From: Anaerozeibacter sp031551775
GTDB lineage: Bacteria > Bacillota > Clostridia > Christensenellales > Aristaeellaceae
NCBI GenBank assembly: GCA_031551775.1
Contig: JAVBND010000021.1
Span: 5,420 to 69,419 of the forward strand
Direction: 5' to 3'
DNA: 64,000 bases
The position numbers and the translations under genes are program-made. Each line of letters begins with the position of its first letter. The stretch's first letter is position 1. Positions 1-7,367 of the stretch are shown in pieces. Below the pieces are notes generated by a model. The model was not told where the DNA came from. It did not search any database and saw only the letters and a list, made by a program, of their open reading frames with translations.

Positions 1-212
1 ACGGCGTCCATGACTTCGGCGATCTGGCGCGCGGTGCGCTTTTCGCTGCCCTTAAAGAGCATGTGCTCGATGAAATGGCTGACGCCGCCCTGGTCGAGCG
101 TTTCGTACTGAGAACCTACGCCCAGCCAAAGCCCGACCGATACCGAGCGAAAATAGGGCACGCGCTCACCGATGATGCGAAGACCGTTGGGCAATGTGAT
201 TTGATCAAACAT
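1..212 (-). CDS. M16 family (insulinase-like) zinc peptidase, N-terminal part
   Basis: About 70 N-terminal residues of a pitrilysin/M16 peptidase are visible; the rest lies beyond the left edge. The inverted zinc motif HFIEH (HxxEH) is present, followed by MLFKG, and the early NGLRII and VGLWLGVGSQYE segments match the family N-terminus. The ATG at 212 has a GGAGAG ribosome binding site about 7 nt upstream. It follows pnp on the same strand, the usual position of the ymxG/mlpA-type peptidase in Bacillota. Family proteins cleave short peptides or signal-peptide remnants; the substrate here cannot be told from sequence. Only the N-terminus can be judged. Confidence 0.88.
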   Translation of the reverse strand, partial: MFDQITLPNGLRIIGERVPYFRSVSVGLWLGVGSQYETLDQGGVSHFIEHMLFKGSEKRTARQIAEVMDA

Positions 213-224
213 ATCTTTCTCTCC

Positions 225-266
225 AAAAGGCGCGAGGAACCGGGGCAATCCCCCAATTCCTCGCGC
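225..266 (-). terminator. Stem-loop downstream of pnp, terminator-like
   Basis: A 10-bp GC-rich stem (230-239 with 257-266) with an inner GGGG/CCCC extension is followed on the minus strand by CTTTT. It sits between the pnp stop and the ribosome binding site of the M16 gene. It could terminate the long operon or only reduce expression of the peptidase gene, since the T run is short. Confidence 0.55.
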
Positions 267-283
267 GTAATCAATGATTTTGT

Positions 284-2443
284 CTATCTACGAAACCCGC
301 CGCCGCGACCACCGCGGTCACCCATGGGACGCGGGGGCCTGCGCACCGGCATGGCCTCGTTGTCGTAGGTAATGTCGCTTCTGACCAGGTTGATTCGGCC
401 CTGCCCGTCAACCTCGGCCACGCGGCACTCAAGCTGATCCCCGATCGAGACCACATCTTCGACCTTCTCCACGCGCCCGTTTTCAAGTTTTGAGATGTGG
501 ATCATGCCGTCCTTGCCCGGCGCGTACTCGACGAACGCGCCAAAGGGCATGATGCGCACAACCGTGCCGGTGAACGTGTCGCCCACCTGCAGTTCCTTGG
601 CGATGCCTTCGACGATCCGCTTCGCCTTTTGCGCGGCTTCTTCGTCTGCGGTGGCGATGTACACGCTGCCGTCGTCCTCAATGTCGATCTTGACGCCGGT
701 CTGCTCGATGATCTTGTTGATGGTCTTGCCGCGCGGGCCGACCACTTCGCCGATCTTCTCGGGATTGATCTTGAAGGTAATGATCTTGGGCGCGTACTTC
801 GAGAGGCTCGGGCGCGGCGCGGGCAGCGCTTCAAGCATCTTCCCAAGGATGTGCATGCGTCCGTCGAACGCCTGCGCAAGCGCCTGGCGCAAGACCGGCT
901 CGTCGATGCCCTTGATCTTGATGTCCATCTGAATCGCCGTGATGCCCAGCGCCGTTCCCGCGACCTTGAAGTCCATGTCGCCCAGGAAATCTTCCAGGCC
1001 CTGGATGTCGGTCAAGACCGCAACCTTGCCGGTGTTGTCCTGGTCCTTGATCAGGCCCATCGCAACGCCCGCGACCGGGCGCTTGATCGGCACGCCCGCG
1101 TCCATCAGCGAAAGGGTCGAGCCGCAGACGGAAGCCTGGGAGGTCGAGCCGTTCGAGGAGAGCACTTCGCTCACGAGGCGCAGGCAGTAGGGGAATTCCT
1201 CGGTTGAGGGGATCATGGGCTCAAGCGCGCGCTCGGCCAGCGCGCCGTGGCCGATTTCGCGGCGGCCGGGGCTGCGCATGGGCTTGGCTTCGCCGGTCGA
1301 ATAGCCGGGGAAGTTGTACTGATGCATGTAGCGCTTGGTCTCCTCGGGACTGATGGAATCGAGGATCTGTTGCTCGCTCACCGGAGCCAGCGTGGTCACC
1401 GTCATCACCTGGGTCTGGCCGCGCGTGAACACCGCCGAACCGTGCGGACGCGGCAGGATGCTGGTCTCGCACCAGATCGGGCGCACCTCGGTCAGGCCGC
1501 GGCCGTCGGGGCGCACGCCTTCATCGATGATGCGGCGGCGCATGATTTCCTTGTTGAGCGCGTACAGCGCGTCGCCGATCTCGCTTTCGCGGCCCGCGAA
1601 CGTTTCCGCGAAATGCTCCAACGTCTCTTTCTTTACCGCGTCCTCGCGCACCTGGCGCTCCTGGCGGTCGAAGGTTTCAAAGCAATGCCTGACCTTCTCG
1701 ATCGCGAATTCGCGCACGGCACTCTTGACGTCTTCGCCCGGCAGCGTCAGCGGGAATTCCTGCTTGGCCTTGCCGATTTCGCTGACGATTTTCTCTTGGA
1801 ACTCGACCAGCTTCTTGATCTCTTCATGGGCGAACAGGATGCCGCCCAGCATGACCTCTTCGCTGATTTCATTCGCGCCGGCTTCGACCATCAGCACGGC
1901 TTCCTTGGTGCCCGCGACAGTCAGGTCGAGCGTAGAGGCTTCCTTTTCGGTCATTGTCGGGTTGACGACGTACTTGCCGTCGATATAGCCGATGTTGACC
2001 GCGCCGGTCGGGCCCGCGAACGGGATCTGCGAGACACAAAGCGCGGCGGAGGAGCCGATCATGGCGGGGATATCGGGGCTGTTGTCCTGGTCAACCGACA
2101 TGACGGTGGCGACCACGGTGACATCGTTGCGCATTCCCTTGGGGAACAAGGGGCGCAGCGGGCGGTCAATCAGGCGGCTGGTCAAGATGGCTTTCTCGGA
2201 CGGACGGCCTTCGCGGCGGATCCAACCGCCGGGGATGCGGCCAACCGAGTAGAGCTTTTCCTCAAAGTCTACGCCAAGCGGGAAAAAGTCGATGCCGGGG
2301 CGCTGCGATGCGGAAACGGTCGCGTTGACCATCACGCAGGTCTCCCCATAGCGGACAAAGCAAGAACCGGAAGCCTGTTCGCAGTACTTGCCGAATTCGA
2401 GCACCAGCGTACGTCCGCCGAGCTCTGTTTCGTAGCGATTCAT
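284..2443 (-). CDS. pnp: Polyribonucleotide nucleotidyltransferase (PNPase)
   Basis: PNPase degrades RNA phosphorolytically from the 3' end and can add tails; it works as a trimer in the cytosol and in RNA-degradation complexes. The 719-residue protein has the family length and order: first RNase PH domain (about 1-210), helical linker, second RNase PH domain (about 300-540), a KH domain (about 555-615, with VVGPRGKTINKI) and an S1 domain (about 625-695). The catalytic-core segment GDMDFKVAGT is intact. The C-terminus is an Arg/Gly-rich tail (RGGRGGGFRR). The ATG is preceded by GGAGGG. It lies directly downstream of rpsO, the conserved pair in most bacteria. Confidence 0.98.
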   Translation of the reverse strand: MNRYETELGGRTLVLEFGKYCEQASGSCFVRYGETCVMVNATVSASQRPGIDFFPLGVDFEEKLYSVGRIPGGWIRREGRPSEKAILTSRLIDRPLRPLFPKGMRNDVTVVATVMSVDQDNSPDIPAMIGSSAALCVSQIPFAGPTGAVNIGYIDGKYVVNPTMTEKEASTLDLTVAGTKEAVLMVEAGANEISEEVMLGGILFAHEEIKKLVEFQEKIVSEIGKAKQEFPLTLPGEDVKSAVREFAIEKVRHCFETFDRQERQVREDAVKKETLEHFAETFAGRESEIGDALYALNKEIMRRRIIDEGVRPDGRGLTEVRPIWCETSILPRPHGSAVFTRGQTQVMTVTTLAPVSEQQILDSISPEETKRYMHQYNFPGYSTGEAKPMRSPGRREIGHGALAERALEPMIPSTEEFPYCLRLVSEVLSSNGSTSQASVCGSTLSLMDAGVPIKRPVAGVAMGLIKDQDNTGKVAVLTDIQGLEDFLGDMDFKVAGTALGITAIQMDIKIKGIDEPVLRQALAQAFDGRMHILGKMLEALPAPRPSLSKYAPKIITFKINPEKIGEVVGPRGKTINKIIEQTGVKIDIEDDGSVYIATADEEAAQKAKRIVEGIAKELQVGDTFTGTVVRIMPFGAFVEYAPGKDGMIHISKLENGRVEKVEDVVSIGDQLECRVAEVDGQGRINLVRSDITYDNEAMPVRRPPRPMGDRGGRGGGFRR

Positions 2444-2525
2444 GGTGTTCCCTCCTTCGTGGGCATTTATCTATCTTCTTTTCATTGCTACCACTATATC
2501 ATGCGCACAAAACGCCGCACGCAAA

Positions 2526-2557
2526 CGCCGCCGCCTGGGAATTCCCAAGCGACGGCG
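2526..2557. terminator. Hairpin between rpsO and pnp
   Basis: A 9-bp GC stem (2526-2534 with 2549-2557) extended by an inner TGGGAATTCCCA palindrome. On the minus strand it is followed by only three T (GTTTGC), so it is probably a weak terminator or a processing/stability element between rpsO and pnp; RNase III-type processing in this interval is known in other bacteria. Confidence 0.5.
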
Positions 2558-2592
2558 ACCGGTTCATCTCTCGGGGCCTTTTGCCACAGTCA

Positions 2593-2850
2593 TTACTTGC
2601 GCAGACCCAGCTTGGCGATCAGGCTACGATAGCTCTCAATGTCGGTGCTCTTGAGGTAATCGAGCAGGCCGCGGCGCTGACCGACCATCAGGAGCAGACC
2701 GCGACGGGAGTGATGGTCCTTCTTGTTGATCTTGAGGTGCTCGTTCAAGTGGTTGATGCGCGATGTCAAAAGCGCGATCTGAACTTCGGGCGAACCGGTA
2801 TCGCCTTCGTGTCGGCCATATTCGGCAATGATTTCCTGTTTGCTCTGCAT
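2593..2850 (-). CDS. rpsO: 30S ribosomal protein S15
   Basis: Primary 16S rRNA-binding protein of the small-subunit platform. The 85-residue product matches S15 across its length, with the hallmark stretches GDTGSPEVQIALL, HLNEHLK, HSRRGLL and RRGLLDYL. The reading frame stays open upstream, but the ATG at 2850 is the right start: a GGAGG lies 8 nt before it and the encoded protein begins as S15 proteins do (MQSKQEII). It has its own sigma-A promoter and a roughly 100-nt leader, consistent with the autoregulation known for S15. It precedes pnp. Confidence 0.98.
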   Translation of the reverse strand: MQSKQEIIAEYGRHEGDTGSPEVQIALLTSRINHLNEHLKINKKDHHSRRGLLLMVGQRRGLLDYLKSTDIESYRSLIAKLGLRK

Positions 2851-2954
2851 AATGCTTTCCTCCATGTTTCGTATTACCGCAAGCCAGGCGAGCCGTTGGA
2901 GGATCGGCAGACCGAGCCAGCGGGTCCGAATTCGTCGGCATATTGCATGCCGCG
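2851..2954 (-). promoter_or_regulatory. Candidate structured rpsO leader
   Basis: From the predicted start (about 2954) to the rpsO ATG is about 100 nt. It begins with a 6-bp hairpin (2936-2941 with 2947-2952, loop of 5) and contains further GC-rich complementary blocks (GGCTCGG, CGGTCTGCCG). S15 is known to repress its own translation through diverse leader structures; that this leader does so is inference. Confidence 0.4.
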
Positions 2955-2960
2955 AAAGGT

Positions 2961-2989
2961 ATTGTATCACATGCGCCGCCCATTGTAAA
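2961..2989 (-). promoter_or_regulatory. Sigma-A promoter for rpsO
   Basis: On the minus strand: TTTACA (-35, 2984-2989), 17-bp spacer, TACAAT (-10, 2961-2966). Position and spacing fit transcription of rpsO-pnp independently of the upstream cluster. Confidence 0.7.
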
Positions 2990-3053
2990 CGCGCAATTTC
3001 CAGTTTTGTGTGAATTTTTAAAGACAGTACGCTCCGTTCATGACAAATGCCGC

Positions 3054-4697
3054 CTATTTTATGGGCTTATTGATATCCGGAAGCTTGACATAGCTTCTGG
3101 GATCAATCACCTTGCCGTGATAGCTTAACTCGAAGTACAGACCCACCGCGTCGGTCGAGCCGGTTGCGCCCGAACGCGCGATCATGCTGCCCTGCCTGAC
3201 CGTATCGCCCTTTTTGACATACACGTCGCTCAGATGCGCATAAAGCGCAATGACGCCGCCGCCATGGTCGATCAGAATATAATTGCCCATGCTGTTTTTG
3301 TCAAGCGCGCACGGGTCGATCAGGTCGCCCGCGGCGTTTTTCATCTTGGGCTCATCATGGACGCAACCATCGTTCACTTCAAGCACGGTGCCGCGGGCGG
3401 AAGAGAGCACATACACGCGCCGCCCGTTGCTGCCAAAGGTTATGCCGGGATGCTCGCTCTGGCTGAACTCGCGCAGGACGTAGCTCATGCCGTCGCGCGC
3501 CATGGGCCGGGCAAAGGGCGCGACCGGGTCAATGCCTTCGTCGGCCTTGACCAGCACCCAGCGGTCAAGCTGCTCAAGTTCCTCAAGCACCGCTTCCGCG
3601 CGCACATTGTTGCCCGCGCTCAATGGCTCGGCGCCTATGACGAGCCCCGGATCAGCCTTGGGGTAGATGATGTAACTGCCGTCGGGCACGTAGATTGCGC
3701 GCAGATATTGGCTGGTGCGGTCGCGCGTCTTGTGGGTCTGAACGTTGGCGTTCACCTGCAAACCCTTGGTCCCGCGCCTAATGTCCACGTACCACCTGCG
3801 GTTTTCAAGCGGGTGCATCATGAAGGTTTGCTCGCCGGCCGCGCTCACAAGAAAGCGCTGCTTGCGCTCGCCGGTAAACTTGGCCGAGATCAGATTGTCG
3901 CTCTTGCTGGTCAGGGAACTGCCGACCGTCAGTGCCCGGTCGCTCTTGAGCAGGCGCAGCGAATAAAGGCCCTCGGGTATGGTGGCCTGCTTTTCACACA
4001 CAAATACATCAATGGTCACCACGCGGCCCTTGGCGCTCACCACTTTTACGCGCGACACACCCACCGAGTGCCCCGTCACGTAACCGGCCGAATCAACCGA
4101 AGCAACCGAGGGATTGCTGCTCTCCCAGCGGTAGCCTGAGGAACCGTCAAACAGCTTGACCGACAACTGCCGGGTCTTTTGCGGAAAAAGCAGCAGCTCG
4201 GTTGATGAGACCTCACAGGTCACGCGGCGAATCGCGCGCGCGCGGTACATGAGCGCCGTGCGCCCGTCCGCGACATACGCCTCCGACTGATTGAACCAGC
4301 CGCCCGCGTATACGGTGTACCCGCCATCCTCGCCGACCGCCTCAAGCGCGGCGTCTACCTCAAGCGTCTTCCACTGCCCGCTGCCCTCCCGCACATAATC
4401 GCCGCTCTGTTCGACCGGCGCGGCGTACAACTGGCCAAGTTCCTCGTTGAAATACTCAAAGCGCGTGTAGCGCCAGACCGCCTTGCCGGTGGCGACGGTA
4501 CGCACGGCGGATTCAATCTCGGTTTCCTTTTGGGGCGCGATCGCCTCTTCCTGCCACTCGCCCCACGCGCCGTACTCGGTTGCCAGCGTTGAAACCATCA
4601 CTTCACTCGCGAAAGCCAAAGGCGCCAAAAAAAAGAGCAAAAGGAGGAGCGCCAACAGCGTAAGCGAGCGCTTAAACAATTGGATCTCCTCCTTCAT
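3054..4697 (-). CDS. Exported Big2/ricin-lectin-like protein with degenerate M23 (LytM) domain
   Basis: A 547-residue protein with an N-terminal hydrophobic signal segment (about 10-30), an uncharacterised region, a bacterial Ig-like (Big2) domain (about 165-235, with WESSNPSVASVD), a beta-trefoil-like section (about 240-385) and a C-terminal M23/LytM fold (about 405-540, with GNYILIDHG and YAHLSDVYVKKGD). M23 enzymes cut peptidoglycan peptides using zinc held by HxxxD and HxH. Here the first motif reads HPGIT, with Thr where Asp is expected, and the last reads GLYFE in place of HLHFE, so the ligands appear lost. It is more likely a cell-wall binding or amidase-activating protein than an enzyme. 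It sits between truB and rpsO, where ribF is commonly found in related clusters. Confidence 0.8.
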   Translation of the reverse strand: MKEEIQLFKRSLTLLALLLLLFFLAPLAFASEVMVSTLATEYGAWGEWQEEAIAPQKETEIESAVRTVATGKAVWRYTRFEYFNEELGQLYAAPVEQSGDYVREGSGQWKTLEVDAALEAVGEDGGYTVYAGGWFNQSEAYVADGRTALMYRARAIRRVTCEVSSTELLLFPQKTRQLSVKLFDGSSGYRWESSNPSVASVDSAGYVTGHSVGVSRVKVVSAKGRVVTIDVFVCEKQATIPEGLYSLRLLKSDRALTVGSSLTSKSDNLISAKFTGERKQRFLVSAAGEQTFMMHPLENRRWYVDIRRGTKGLQVNANVQTHKTRDRTSQYLRAIYVPDGSYIIYPKADPGLVIGAEPLSAGNNVRAEAVLEELEQLDRWVLVKADEGIDPVAPFARPMARDGMSYVLREFSQSEHPGITFGSNGRRVYVLSSARGTVLEVNDGCVHDEPKMKNAAGDLIDPCALDKNSMGNYILIDHGGGVIALYAHLSDVYVKKGDTVRQGSMIARSGATGSTDAVGLYFELSYHGKVIDPRSYVKLPDINKPIK

Positions 4698-4723
4698 TGC
4701 TCTTCAGTATGTTTTCCCCGCGA

Positions 4724-5596
4724 TCACTTCGCAAGCATCATGGCCCGGAAGCGAATCGTCCCGTTGCCTGCGGCCTCGCCGATACCCGCAAACGCGTCTT
4801 CCAAGTAGACGCGCACAATCTCGCCCCGGTTCAAGCCAGTATTTTCCGGCACAGGGTTTCCGTTTGTCACGGCGTGACGGTATCGGGCGTCAAGCACGAC
4901 TGCGGGCAAGTGCTCAAGCGGCGCGTCAAGCTCGAGCAAGTGAGGGGCTACCCCCGTCTCGGCAAGCGTCTCAAGCGTCACCGCGCGCGCGATGTCAAAC
5001 ACGCCCGAGCGCGTGCGCAACAAAAAGGACATATGTCCGCCTGAACCCAGCATTTCGCCCAGATCGTGCATGAGCGTGCGAACATAGACGCCTTTCCTGC
5101 AAACCACATTAATTTTGTATTGATTATACTGTTCCTGTCCGATAATGTCAAGCGATTCGACGCGCGCCGCGCGCGGTTCAAGTTCGGGCGCAAGGCCCTT
5201 GCGCGCCAGCTCGTACATGGGTTTTCCGCCGCGCTTGATGGCCGAATACGCCGGCGGAACCTGCAAAATATCGCCGGTCAAATGCTTAAGCGCGGCGCGA
5301 ACCTCCGCTTCACCGACCGTCACCGGCCGCACTTCAAGCACGCGTCCCGTCGCGTCCTGGGTGTCGGTGGTGACGCCAAGCGTAACCAGGGCGATGTATT
5401 CTTTTTCCTTGTCGATGAAATAGTCAAACAAGCGCGCCCCGCGCCCCACCATCACCGGAAGCACGCCCGCCGCGTCGGGGTCGAGCGTCCCGCCGTGGCC
5501 CACCTTGACGCCGCGCGCAAGCAGGCGTCTTACAAAAACCACGGCGTCCGAAGAGGTCATGCCTGGTGGTTTGAGGAGGTTAATAAAGCCGTCCAT
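4724..5596 (-). CDS. truB: tRNA pseudouridine-55 synthase TruB
   Basis: Makes pseudouridine 55 in the T-loop of tRNAs. The 290-residue protein starts MDGFINLLKPPGMTS as TruB proteins do and carries the catalytic-Asp motif GGTLDPDAAGVL, the KEY segment (DKEKEYIALV) and the GVYVRTLMHDLG motif; the C-terminal region is PUA-like. The ATG at 5596 is preferred to an in-frame start further upstream because it begins the conserved sequence; GAGG lies close upstream. Its start lies one base after the nrnA stop, indicating translational coupling. Confidence 0.97.
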   Translation of the reverse strand: MDGFINLLKPPGMTSSDAVVFVRRLLARGVKVGHGGTLDPDAAGVLPVMVGRGARLFDYFIDKEKEYIALVTLGVTTDTQDATGRVLEVRPVTVGEAEVRAALKHLTGDILQVPPAYSAIKRGGKPMYELARKGLAPELEPRAARVESLDIIGQEQYNQYKINVVCRKGVYVRTLMHDLGEMLGSGGHMSFLLRTRSGVFDIARAVTLETLAETGVAPHLLELDAPLEHLPAVVLDARYRHAVTNGNPVPENTGLNRGEIVRVYLEDAFAGIGEAAGNGTIRFRAMMLAK

Positions 5597-5597
5597 A

Positions 5598-6566
5598 TCA
5601 GCGCAGCGCGCGCCGGACGGCGTCAAGCGCCCGCTCGGCCGCCTGGTCGATGGGCAGGTTCAGGTTCATGCCTGCGGCATTGATATGCCCGCCGCCGTTA
5701 AAAGAGTGGGCGATGGCCGCGACATCAAACCCGTCCCTTGAGCGCAAGGAGAATTTTGTGGATGCCCCACCCTCTCGAGCTTCGCAGGTCATGGCGACCT
5801 TGACGCCTTCCATCTCGATCAAAAAATTGACGACGCCCTCGGTCTCACTATAATCGGCGCCGCACGCGTCAAATATCTCCTGATCAAGCCGCGTCATGGC
5901 GATAGACCCATCCTCGTAAAGCTCAAGGCGGGAAAGCGCCGCGCCCAGAAGCCGTGTGCGCGCGACCGACCGGAGCCTGAACAGCCGGTAATTGACGTCT
6001 TCGAGGTCAAAACCGGCCTCAAGCAAGCGCGCCGCCGCCTGATATGCTTCGCTCGTCGTATTGGTGTAGCTGAAATTTCCGGTATCGGTCGATATTGCGG
6101 CGTAAAGAAGCGTCGCCATGTCGCGGTCAATTGAAACGCCGAGTTCATTGAGAAGCCGCACAACCATGATGCCCGAAGCGGGCGCACTGCCATCGACGAG
6201 TGAAACGTCAGCAAAGCCCGGATTGGTCTCATGGTGGTCGAGCAACGCCCAATTGCCTATCTTGCCCGACAGCGCGCCCTTGTCCCCCGCGCGGTCAAGC
6301 GCCGCCACATCGACAAACAACAACCCCTTCGGCTCAAAGTCCAGAGCCCCGGGCGCCCTCACCTCTTGCACGCCCGGCAAAAAGGCAAACATCTTCGGCA
6401 CGGGATCCGCGCAAACAACACGCGCGCGCTTGCCGAGTTTTTGAAACGCCATGAAAAGCGCTATCGTCGATCCCAGCGCGTCGCCATCGGGCGAAACGTG
6501 CGGGATGATCGCGATGTCGTCATTTTCCTTTACCCAATTGGTCAGATCACTGATCACCTTCGCCAT
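5598..6566 (-). CDS. nrnA: Bifunctional oligoribonuclease / pAp phosphatase (NrnA, DHH family)
   Basis: DHH/DHHA1 phosphoesterase that degrades 2-5 nt RNA oligomers and dephosphorylates pAp. The 322-residue protein has the DHH motifs in order: HVSPDGDALGS near residue 22, VDVAALDR, the DHHETN signature near residue 110, and the C-terminal GGGHINAAG of DHHA1. The ATG at 6566 is supported by AAGGAG upstream and overlaps the 3' end of rbfA by 20 bp. It lies between rbfA and truB, the standard place in Bacillota. It completes RNA turnover begun by PNPase, encoded in the same cluster. Confidence 0.95.
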   Translation of the reverse strand: MAKVISDLTNWVKENDDIAIIPHVSPDGDALGSTIALFMAFQKLGKRARVVCADPVPKMFAFLPGVQEVRAPGALDFEPKGLLFVDVAALDRAGDKGALSGKIGNWALLDHHETNPGFADVSLVDGSAPASGIMVVRLLNELGVSIDRDMATLLYAAISTDTGNFSYTNTTSEAYQAAARLLEAGFDLEDVNYRLFRLRSVARTRLLGAALSRLELYEDGSIAMTRLDQEIFDACGADYSETEGVVNFLIEMEGVKVAMTCEAREGGASTKFSLRSRDGFDVAAIAHSFNGGGHINAAGMNLNLPIDQAAERALDAVRRALR

Positions 6567-6906
6567 GCGCGCTCTCCTTGAGTATCCGGCCAATGCGGTC
6601 GGCGTATTCGATGTTGGTATCCAGTTCAAAGATGAGTTCGGGCGTATAACGCAAATCGACGCCCTTGCCGAGCTCCCTTCGAATAAACCCGGCGGCGGAC
6701 TTCAGCGCCTTCATCATGGCTTCGCGCTTTTCCTCTTCAAGTATGCTGATCTTGACCCTGCAATAGCGCAAATCGCGCGTCACTTCCGCGCGCACAACGG
6801 ACCAAGTCCCCCCAATCCTGGGATCGTTCAGTTCATCGCGAATTATGCGGCTCAATTCCTTTCGCACCTCTTCGCTGATCCGGTCAATCCGGTCAAATGT
6901 AGCCAT
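6547..6906 (-). CDS. rbfA: 30S ribosome-binding factor A
   Basis: RbfA is a small KH-like protein that binds the immature 30S subunit and assists 16S 5'-end maturation. The 119-residue product has the family N-terminus (MATFDRIDRISEEVRKELS), the DPRIGG segment, a central DLRYCRVKISI strand and the C-terminal YTPELIFELD. The ATG at 6906 has AAGGAG 5-6 nt upstream; an in-frame GTG 18 bp further upstream lacks a site at the right distance. The 3' end overlaps nrnA. Confidence 0.96.
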   Translation of the reverse strand: MATFDRIDRISEEVRKELSRIIRDELNDPRIGGTWSVVRAEVTRDLRYCRVKISILEEEKREAMMKALKSAAGFIRRELGKGVDLRYTPELIFELDTNIEYADRIGRILKESAHGEGDQ

Positions 6907-7020
6907 ATCCTTCTCCTTAACCAATCAAAGCGGCGGATATCCGCCGCCCGGTATTAAACCCTATCATTCCACAGCGCACGGGCAAAAATACAAACCGCGC
7001 CTCAGCCTCTTCGCGGGCAG

Positions 7021-7155
7021 CGCCAATCCGGGGACTGACCCCTGATCGGTCCCCCTCCCCAGGAGGGAACGGGGAGGCCAAAGCCCGCCACGCCAATCCG
7101 GGGACTAACCCCTGATCGGTCCCCCTCCCCAGGAGGGAACGGGGAGGCCAAAGCC
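7021..7155. repeat. 70-bp tandem duplication, hairpin-bearing, in the infB-rbfA spacer
   Basis: Two 65-bp copies (7021-7085 and 7091-7155) differ by a single base and lie 70 bp apart start to start. Each copy contains two inverted repeats, GGGGAC...GTCCCC and CCTCCCC...GGGGAGG, so each would fold as paired hairpins in RNA or single-stranded DNA. There is no protein-coding sense. It looks like a REP-type or other dispersed intergenic element that has duplicated. Confidence 0.85.
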
Positions 7156-7169
7156 TCCCGTAAACAACG

Positions 7170-7352
7170 CCCCCGGCGACCTGCGCGCCGGGGGTGAATC
7201 GGATTTTGACCAAGGGAGGGCTTTACCGCCCTCCCGACTCAAAATCCTCTCCCGTCCGAGTTCCGCCCGGAAAAGCCCGCAGGCTTTTCAGGAAATCGGC
7301 TCCGTCACCCCCGACTTGAAATATCCGCCCTCGGGAGGCGGAGATTTCAAGT
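7170..7352. repeat. Run of four palindromes downstream of infB
   Basis: Four further hairpins follow the tandem repeat: a 9-bp stem at 7170-7178/7186-7194; an 8-bp stem at 7214-7221/7228-7235; a 7-bp stem AAAAGCC/GGCTTTT at 7271-7288, which has terminator character in both directions; and a long stem of about 16 bp with one mismatch spanning about 7314-7352, just past the infB stop. Together with the tandem repeat the infB-rbfA spacer is almost wholly hairpin-forming. No gene is seen between 6907 and 7367. Confidence 0.7.
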
Positions 7353-7367
7353 CCGCCGCCAGGCGCG

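Noticed and set aside
1247..2632. Plus-strand open frame opposite pnp
   Set aside because: Antisense of a certain gene with no homology.
6917..7213. Minus-strand open frame in the infB-rbfA spacer
   Set aside because: It is built from the 70-bp tandem repeat and hairpins; there is no ribosome binding site and no protein-like pattern.
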